From Anniella stebbinsi (Eukaryota > Chordata > Lepidosauria > Squamata > Anniellidae), in assembly GCA_029215795.1 (NCBI GenBank), contig JARDYH010000007.1, positions 60,938,763 through 61,002,762 of the forward strand: a DNA stretch of 64,000 nt, given 5' to 3'. Shown here piece after piece: positions 57,636 through 64,000 of the stretch. The first letter of the stretch is position 1; each line of letters begins with the position of its first letter. The notes beneath the pieces were generated by a model that saw only the letters and a program-made list of their open reading frames with translations, made no database searches and had not been told where the DNA came from. The position numbers were made by a program, and so were the translations under genes.

Positions 57636-58370
57636 TGGATTTTGTTTATTTATTTTTGAATATATATTCCACCTGTTGTGAGTCAGTTAAGGAATCAGCC
57701 GGAGAGAGAGAACAGCTGAGCCTGGAAGTGTTGGGGCGTGACACTTCATGGAAGCAGGTAGAGACTGGCTGAGATTCAATGTAGCTGACAGCAATTGGTC
57801 ATTAGTCCACTTCCCATAAAAGTCTGGCCAGCGCTCAGCCAGATTGCTGGAAGCAACATTAGTATATGGTGCTGTTGCCTTTACTCTGTGCTTCCCTGCT
57901 TCGTGTTCATGCCTAGATTTGTCTGACCCTTGGACTGTATCCTGACCATTCTTCTGTGTTGCCCTGTAACCTTGTTCTTGCCTGGACGTATCCTGACCCT
58001 TTGGACTGGACTGCTGATGACACTTCAATGCCTTGTGATTCCAAGATTATTCAACTTGGCTTTGGACTGCAACCTTGGCTTTGACCAACCGACAGTTTTC
58101 TCAGACTCGGCTATCTACATTCTTCAGTGACAGCCATTAATCACACCATCACCTTTTTCCCTTTTGCAAGGAACCCAAGGTGGCTTACATAGACCTCCTC
58201 TTCTACTCCAGTTTATCCTCACACAACCCTGTGAGGTAAGTTGGGCTGAGAGTCTGTGACTGGCCCAAAGTCACCCACTGAGCTTCATGGCTGAGTGGGG
58301 ACTAGAATCCGGATCTCCAACACTCTCACCATCCCACACTTAAGCCAACCCTTAGATAACCTCCATTTAA
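57636..58370 (-). mobile_element. Amniote L2/MIR-like repeat split by an LTR insertion
   Basis: Left piece 57636-57673 (TTTGTTTATTTATTTTTGAA TATATATTCCACC) and right piece 58149-58370 (TTTTTCCCTTTTGCAAGGAA CCCAAGGTGGCTTACATAGA, ACAACCCTGTGAGGTAAGTT, GGCCCAAAGTCACCCACTGA). Together they restore the usual order of this old repeat. Confidence 0.75.
57674..58148. mobile_element. Solo LTR, 475 bp
   Basis: Starts TGTTGTGAGT and ends AATCACACCA (TG...CA, with near-inverted termini). It is flanked by CCACC (57669-57673) and TCACC (58149-58153), a 4/5 matching 5-bp duplication. It lies cleanly inside the older repeat and contains a TATA-like CCCATAAAAG near 57815. No internal retroelement region or second LTR is nearby. 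The 5-bp duplication suggests a Gypsy-type element, by inference only. Confidence 0.75.
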
Positions 58371-58751
58371 TCCAATGACGAATTCAGCATAACTTGAAAG
58401 CTGTCCCCATGGCCACTCTTGGTTGTGAGAAAATTTGATTTAATGGATTCATATCTCTGGTGTGCCAATAGAGCATGATTCAGTAGTTGCTGAAGGCAAG
58501 ACAATTGCTTCTCAAATCTAAGAGAAACCGGGTTGGGCCCTTGAATATGATGGCTATTTATGATGTTCTTTCCCTTGGGAAAACAATCCCTCCCATTTGG
58601 CTTTTGTTCTCGGGATGTGGCTTCAGAATTCCCAAGACGTGTGGTCATATATGACAATCCTTAGTGCAAACTGCAGTTAAGTCATGCATTCCAGGCAGGG
58701 CCATTAATCTTCTTTCTTAGCCTGGTTATCATATCTCTGTGTCTCCTTTGA

Positions 58752-58754
<3 letters not shown>

Positions 58755-58807
<53 letters not shown>

Positions 58808-58808
58808 G
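58755..58808. repeat. (GA)n microsatellite
   Basis: About 54 bp of GA interrupted by one GAAA. Confidence 0.95.
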
Positions 58809-59114
58809 CTTTGACTTGGTTGATTGTGGTGGGAGGTGAAAGCTCACGGGAGTGCAAAGGAGACCATTAAACTCTTTGTGTTTGTAACTCTTTGTCAATA
58901 TTTGACCACTGTTCTCAGAGGTTAAGGTAATATCTATAACTGGCTGAGACGGGCAGGCTGACTTTGTAAGGCGCTCACATCGAGAGCAATGAAGAAGCAA
59001 GATCACTACTGCTTTAAAATGGTTTATAACAGTAGTGACAACTGGTGGGGGCCCAGGACACACTCCATATACAGTTTTCAAAATGTTTTCAAAGTGTAAT
59101 TTCCTGCTTGGTGT

Positions 59115-59295
59115 AGATCTGGCGTTAGTTCCACAGCCTGGGAGCAGCCACCAAGAAAGCCCTTTTTCATGTCGCCACCAAAGACATATCTGAAAGCAGC
59201 GGTACTAAAAGAAGGGTCTTTCCTGAAGATCTTAAAATCAGTGCAGGTTTGTATGGCAGAACCCGGTCTTTCAGGTAGCCTTGTCCCAAACCATT
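59115..59295 (-). mobile_element. L2-like LINE ORF2 fragment, older
   Basis: TTAGTTCCACAGCCTGGGAG CAGCC ... ACCCGGTCTTTCAGGTAGCC TTGTCCCAAACCA: the order of the family A/C ORF2 end on the - strand. It is interrupted at CCCAAACCA by the ATT repeat and the R4 element. Confidence 0.65.
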
Positions 59296-59296
59296 A

Positions 59297-59335
<39 letters not shown>
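59296..59335. repeat. (ATT)n microsatellite at the 3' edge of the R4 element
   Basis: About 13 ATT units directly abutting the 3' end of the Dong/R4 element; on the element's strand this reads (TAA)n. Confidence 0.95.
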
Positions 59336-59336
59336 T

Positions 59337-61612
59337 CATCTCTTTCTTGCTCGTGGCGGTTTTTCTAGACGGACATGACGGGCTTTGCCAAGTCATGCTG
59401 TCTTTTACAGATTCAGGAATTTCTTGACGATTGAGCATGTTTTAAGTATGACTGCTTTCTGGATGTTGGTGTGGATGTATTTTGGTAGGCCCAGTTTCTG
59501 AAGGTTTTCTGTATATATTTTTTGATGCGATGCCAGTGACTGAAGTGACTAATGGAATAATTGTGACCTTTTCCTGATGTCATTGACTTCCATGGCCAGT
59601 GGTGTATATTTGTCTCACTTTCTTCTTCCTTTTTAGCAACATTTTTGTCATTCGGTATTGCTATGTCAATGAGGTATGTGTGTTTTTCTTTTTTGTCTAT
59701 GAACGTTATGTCTGGTCGCTTGCAGGGTATTGTCCTGTCCATATGAATTGTTCTGTCCCTGTATATTTTATGATCTGCATTTTCCAGGATTGTTTCAGGT
59801 GAATATGTGTAGTATGGTGTAGGTTGTTTGATAAGGTTGAATTTGATGGCCAGTTGGTGAATTATTTTTGCAGCTGTATTGTGTCTGTCTGTACAGTCTA
59901 TTCCTGCCAGAATTTGACATCCTCCTGTTATGTGGTCTATTGTTTCTTGGAACTGATGGTATTTCCTGCGTAGATCTGTTGTTACACTGTTATCTCTTAT
60001 GATGTATTTTTGGTAGTTCTTGGTGGCTATAACTTGATCCTACATAGCTATTAGGAATCCTTCTGTTTCTGGAAATAGCTCACCCTTCCTGAGCCATTTG
60101 TACGATTGTTCTTTGTTTATTTGTGGGTTCTGTATTATGTTGTAGTGCTTCCCATGGAGTGCCTTTTGTGCCCATTTTTCTTTTTTCTCTGCGAGTGGGA
60201 GTGGTCGTGTTTGGTCTTCGTTTTGTAGTGCTAGGTTAAGTGGGGTGTAATTTTTATCTGCTGTTACTATGGCTTTATGAATGGGGGTGTTTTTAGTGTG
60301 GAAGATTTCTCTGAGTGATTTTATCTGTTTAGCACGAATTCTGTTAATGTCCAGCAGACTTCTTCCTCCTTCTTTCCTGCTGATTGTTGTTCTTTCAATA
60401 CATGGGATGGAGCATGCGGTGTTTTGTGAGTTCGGTGCGATTGAGTCTATTTATTTGAGTTCAGTGTGCGACCAGTGTATGATTCCGAATGGGTATGTGA
60501 GAACGGGTATTGCGTAGGTGTTGGTGGCTTTGAAAATGTTTTTCGAGTTGAGTTTAGATTTTAGGATTTGTGATAGGCGAGTTTTATATTGCATTCTTAG
60601 TTATTATTATTATTATTATTATTATTTATAACCCGCCTCTCCCTCCAGATCGAGGCGGGGAACAACAATAAAAATAAAATACAAAGACCACAATAGATGA
60701 GATATTAAAAACAAATAAAAAGCAATACGTCATTAAAAACATCTTAAAATTCAACTGGATAGGCCTGCCGGAAGAGAGCAGTCTTCAGGGCTCTCTTAAA
60801 TTCATGAAGATTGCTAATTTGTTGAATCTCCTCCGGCAGGCCATTCCACAGTCTGGGAGCGGTAGAAGAGAATGGGTAGCACTTGTCAGCCTAGTTCTGG
60901 CTGATTGGAGTAAGTTCTTCCCAGAGGACCTGAGTGTGTCCGGCGGATTATACGGGAGTTTTTACTGTGGAGTGATTGATTTTTGTGTTTTGTTGGAATC
61001 CAAGGTATGTATTTGTATGTTTCATTTTCTTCCAAGTTATCTAATATTTCGTTATTTAGTGTTTCTGATGTTTCTTCTTCTTTCCATTTTCCTCTTTCTA
61101 TGTGTAGCATCTTGCATTTTCCCATCCCGAATTCTATTTTCATGTCTGTTGTCAGTTCCTCAGTGGTTCGCAGGAGGCCTTTTATCTGTGTCAGGGTTGA
61201 AGCATAGATTTTGATGTCATCCCTGTACAGGAGGAGATTGATTCTGTGCTTTGCTTGTTTTTGGTGTTTTATGTCGATGCCGTATGTGGTGTTGTTAAGG
61301 GTGTTGGATAGTGGATTGAGGCACAGGCAAAACCATAGAGCGCTGAATGCGTCACCTTGGAATATGCCACTTTTTATATATATATATTTTCTGTCTGTAT
61401 ATGATCCTTGTCTGTTGTTAGGTGTATTGTCGTTCTCCATGTCTCCATGATTCTTGTCAGAAAGTTTTGGATTGAGGGATGTATTTTGTATATTTTGAGT
61501 ACTTTTTTCAGCCAGCTGTGTGGGACGGAGTTGAAAGCCGTTTTATAGTCTATGTAGCAGGTGTGGAGGTTTCTTTTTTGTTTTTCTGTTTGCTTCATGA
61601 TGACACTGTCTA
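59337..61612 (-). mobile_element. Dong/R4-type non-LTR retrotransposon, 5' truncated, split by another LINE
   Basis: - strand frames in order: 61374-61658 reads RNLHTCYIDYKTAFNSVPHS; 60886-61440 reads SGIFQGDAFSALWFCLCLNP and INLLLYRDDIKIYA, where YRDD replaces the usual YxDD catalytic box form; 59413-59742 reads DRTIPCKRPDITFIDKKEKH then TYLIDIAIPND. The last is the restriction-like endonuclease PD...D region found C-terminally in the R2/R4/Dong group, unlike the APE-type nuclease of CR1, L2 and L1. Several frameshifts and stops make it non-functional. The body is interrupted at 60600-60957. Confidence 0.85.
60600..60957 (-). mobile_element. L2-like LINE family A 3' end nested in the R4 element
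   Basis: AACCCGCCTCTCCCTCCAGA TCGAGGCGGGGAACAACAAT and the WNGLPEEIQQISNLHEFKR-type ORF2 end on the - strand, with an ATT tail at 60602-60628. R4 sequence continues on both sides, so this insertion is younger than R4. Confidence 0.88.
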
Positions 61613-61667
61613 TTATTATTGTTATTAATATTATTAATAATAGTATCATTATCATCATAATCTATTA
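61608..61667. repeat. Degenerate ATT/ATC-rich repeat at the 5' edge of the R4 element
   Basis: TCTATTATTATTGTTATTAA, TATTATTAATAATAGTATCA and TTATCATCATAATCTATTAT: a decayed trinucleotide repeat similar to the one at the other edge. Confidence 0.7.
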
Positions 61668-61715
61668 TTACATTTATATCCCACCTTCTTTCCTCTTGTG
61701 AAGAACCTCAAGGAT

Positions 61716-62200
61716 TGATGAATGCACACAGACCACACATGGAACCCAAACAAGAATGCACAACCAGCAGTTTTTAACACATCAAAGCCATGTGGTCGCT
61801 GCCCATATTGTAAATACATTAAAAAGAAAACATCCTTTGCCAACCCAAGCACTGGAAATCATATTCAAACCACTGATTCACTCTTTGAGAGTAATTCATG
61901 CCATCTTCTGCCCCTGCAAGAAGATCTATATTGGCAAGACTTCGAGACCTTTTAAACTTAGAATAGGGGAGCACCTACACAATTAAAGACATCAGAGGGT
62001 GGGAGCTCTAACGGTCAAGCGCTTCAGCGGGAAGCAACATAAACCTAGTGATTTATTCTTTTGGGCGATTAAAAAGGTGAATGGGAATGATAAATTACCA
62101 AGCAAATGATAATTATTTTGGATCATCTCTTTAAAAAGTATGTGGCCAAATGGGCTTAATGAGGACTTAGACTCCTCTGGGCTAATATAGAGAATGCAAT
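61716..62200 (+). mobile_element. Penelope-like element C-terminal fragment with GIY-YIG endonuclease remnant
   Basis: The frame at 61722 reads FNTSKPCGRCPYCKYI and FANPSTGNHIQ. After a frame change near 61890 the other frame reads CPCKKIYIGKTSRPFKLRIG then EHLHN and a stop. The Cys-rich CGRCxxC stretch followed by YIGKTxRxxKxRIxEH is the Penelope linker and GIY-YIG module. Downstream, a MWPNGLNEDLD-like ending is readable near 62140-62170. Broken by frameshifts and stops. Confidence 0.8.
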
Positions 62201-62234
62201 GTGTATTATTCAACACCAATTGGTAATACAAATA

Positions 62235-62585
62235 CCAAGGGAGAGGGCCCTTTCAGTGGTGGCCCCCCAATTATAGAATGATCTCCCTGACGAGGCTCGC
62301 CTGGCGCCAACATTGTTATCTTTTCGGCACCAGGTCAAGTCTTTCCTCTTCTCCCAGGCATTTAACAGTGTATGCTGAGTTTTTTTGTGTTGTTGTTGTT
62401 GTTGTGCTTTGACCCGGAATTGTTGTTTTTAAAGGATATTGTATTTATAACTTGTTTTTATGCTTTTTATGGTTTTACATTTTGTATATTGGTGTTTTTG
62501 ATCTTCAATGATTTTAATTGTTGTAAACTGCCCAGAGAGCTTCGGCTATGGGGCAGTATATAAATGTAATTAATAATAATGATAA
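62235..62585 (+). mobile_element. L2-like LINE 3' end, family B
   Basis: AGAGGGCCCTTTCAGTGGTG GCCCCCCAATTATAGAATGA, CGCCAACATTGTTATCTTTT and tail AAACTGCCCAGAGAGCTTCG GCTATGGGGC, with TAATAATAAT at the end. + strand reference copy for family B. Confidence 0.85.
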
Positions 62586-62649
62586 TAATGTATCACATGC
62601 TGACCAAAAGTAAAGGCAGGATCAGGGCCTGAGCTTTATGGGGGGGGGG

Positions 62650-62880
62650 GGGGGGTAGCCTAGTTAAGAACCACCTGGCAGATATAGAAGCCTTCATGAA
62701 TTTAAGAGAGCCCTGAAGACTGATCTCTTCCTGCAGGCCTCCCCAGTTGAATTTTAAGATGTTTTTAATGATGTATTAGTTTTTATTTGTTTTTAATATT
62801 TAATCTATTTTGTGGTCCTTGTGTTTATATTTATTGTTGTTCCCCGCCTCGATCCTGAGGGAGAGGCGGGTTATAAATAA

Positions 62881-62917
<37 letters not shown>

Positions 62918-62918
62918 T
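62650..62918 (+). mobile_element. L2-like LINE 3' end, family A, with (ATT)n
   Basis: TTCATGAATTTAAGAGAGCC CTGAAGACTGATCTCTTCCT, then GTTGTTCCCCGCCTCGATCC TGAGGGAGAGGCGGG and ATT units at 62884-62918. Confidence 0.88.
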
Positions 62919-62999
62919 CAGGTTTACATCTGGCATCTTAAAAATAAACAGCCTGTACCAGCACCTAAAAAGACCCCTCCTCTTATTTACCTCAAAAAA

Positions 63000-63352
63000 C
63001 GTGTGTGTGGGGGGAGATAAAAAGAGAGGATGCTGAGGGGGGGGCGCGTGAGAGAGAGCAAAGCAGCGCTGAGGGGGCGCGTCCGGCGCGCGCACGAGGA
63101 AGAAGGGCGCGCGCGTGCGTGCGTGCTCCCTCATCCCCCGCCCCCCCCCCGGCCGCTGCCTGGTTTAACTCTCTCGCGGCGGGGGGGGGGGGGCGGCGGC
63201 GCTCGATGGAACGGCACGGGCGCGCGCCTCCTCCTCCACCTCGGGCGCGCGCTTCCTCCCGCCTCCCTCCGGCTGGTCGGCCATGTTGGCTGGTGGCGTG
63301 TGGGCGGCGGGTGTCAAAGGCAGTCCGGGCGGCGGCGGTGCTGCGGCGGCTC

Positions 63353-63415
<63 letters not shown>

Positions 63416-63800
63416 CTCCAGTCCGGAGCCCCTCGGGCCCTGCGAGAGCAGCAGCAGCAGGTGGGGCCTGGGCCGGCGTGTGGTGGGGGGGAGGGGGAGA
63501 GAAGAAAGAGGGGGACCCCCTTTCCCCGGGGGTGGGACGAGGCGAGCGGGGCAGGGGGCGAGTGTCTCCCCCCCCCTCATAGAGGGATGGAAGAGGTAGG
63601 TGGGTGGGTGGGAGACAAGGAGCCCTGGCTGTGGCTCTTTTCTGTTTCTAAGCCCCTCCTTTCCCCCCACCCCAAAATACTGGGGTGTAAATGGCATTTC
63701 CCCCCCCCCCTCATGCGGAGGGGGAGGGGCTGAATTTGGGGGGTGGGTGGGTGTGCCTGGGTGGGGTCAGTACAGAGAGGGGGCCTGGAGGGTGGCTGGG
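63000..63800 (+). promoter_or_regulatory. CpG-rich island, candidate promoter and first exon of an unidentified gene
   Basis: A sharp rise in GC and CpG (GCGCGCGC words, GGGCGGCGGCG) in an otherwise CpG-poor window. A + frame from ATG 63206 runs 85 codons in phase to a possible donor CAGCAG|GTGGGG at 63460/63461. It reads MERHGRAPPPPPRARASS, a basic stretch, about 21 Leu encoded largely by (CTG)18, then ALQSGAPRALREQQQQ, which would look like a signal peptide or anchor. The start has a weak Kozak -3 base, and the other frames give poly-Ala or poly-Cys, so this may be non-coding 5' UTR. By human synteny the next gene past GRAP could be EPN2, but this is only a guess. Confidence 0.5.
63359..63412 (+). 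repeat. (CTG)18 repeat
   Basis: Eighteen uninterrupted CTG units, preceded by CTGTTG, within the CpG-rich block. Confidence 0.97.
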
Positions 63801-63827
63801 CACTGATTTATGCATTTGATGGATATT

Positions 63828-63914
63828 GTTATTGTATTAACGTTGTTCCCCGCCTCGATCCAAAGGGAGAGGCGGGTGAGAAATAAAATTATTATTATTA
63901 TTATTATTATTATT
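63828..63914 (+). mobile_element. L2-like LINE tail, family A, with (ATT)n
   Basis: GTTGTTCCCCGCCTCGATCC AAAGGGAGAGGCGGG, AATAAA and ATT units to 63914. It is only about 30 bp beyond the CpG-rich block. Confidence 0.88.
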
Positions 63915-63985
63915 AAGAGGGGTGTGAGTGCTGCTGCTTTTTAAATAAATGTGCCTTATATTTATTACTATTTTTATTTGTTTAT

Positions 63986-64000
63986 AATATATATATATAT
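63986..64000. repeat. (AT)n at the window edge
   Basis: Alternating AT run that continues past the end of the window. Confidence 0.9.

Overview
This is a vertebrate nuclear genomic window, most likely from a squamate reptile (lizard or snake). The interspersed repeats point there: CR1 3' ends, an L2-like LINE family whose tails seed ATT microsatellites, a Dong/R4-type LINE, a Penelope-like fragment, an L1 tail and tRNA-derived SINE fragments of the squamate ACA type. Two protein-coding genes can be followed exon by exon. Everything else recognised is intron, intergenic DNA or repeats, except a CpG-rich candidate promoter at the right edge. Species, repeat family names and percent identities were judged by eye and were not searched against a database. 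Gene layout: positions 1-19625 hold the 3' half of SLC5A10 (SGLT5, a sodium-coupled monosaccharide transporter) on the + strand. Six coding exons are visible (1103-1210, 4119-4269, 11836-12004, 14530-14745, 17439-17550 and 19428-19625), with consistent splice phases. The last exon carries an apparent one-base frameshift just before the final membrane helix. GRAP (SH3-SH2-SH3 adaptor) is complete on the - strand, from its ATG at 43449 to its stop at 22106. It has five coding exons whose splice phases join into 217 codons, the same length as mammalian GRAP. The two genes converge, with stop codons about 2.5 kb apart, which matches the SLC5A10/GRAP arrangement on human 17p11.2. FAM83G, which lies inside human SLC5A10, is not seen here. 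From 43450 to about 62950 there is no recognisable gene. This stretch contains L2-like LINE copies (including a 272-codon reverse-transcriptase fragment at 54098-54916), a nested solo LTR, a Dong/R4 LINE split by another LINE, and a Penelope GIY-YIG fragment. At 63000-63800 there is a very GC- and CpG-rich block with (CTG)18 and a candidate splice donor, probably the first exon or promoter of the next gene; EPN2 is a guess from synteny only. The main points of interest are the SLC5A10 frameshift, the nested and target-specific retroelements, and several short inverted-repeat DNA-transposon-like families. Some of these families have visible target-site duplications and may be undescribed.
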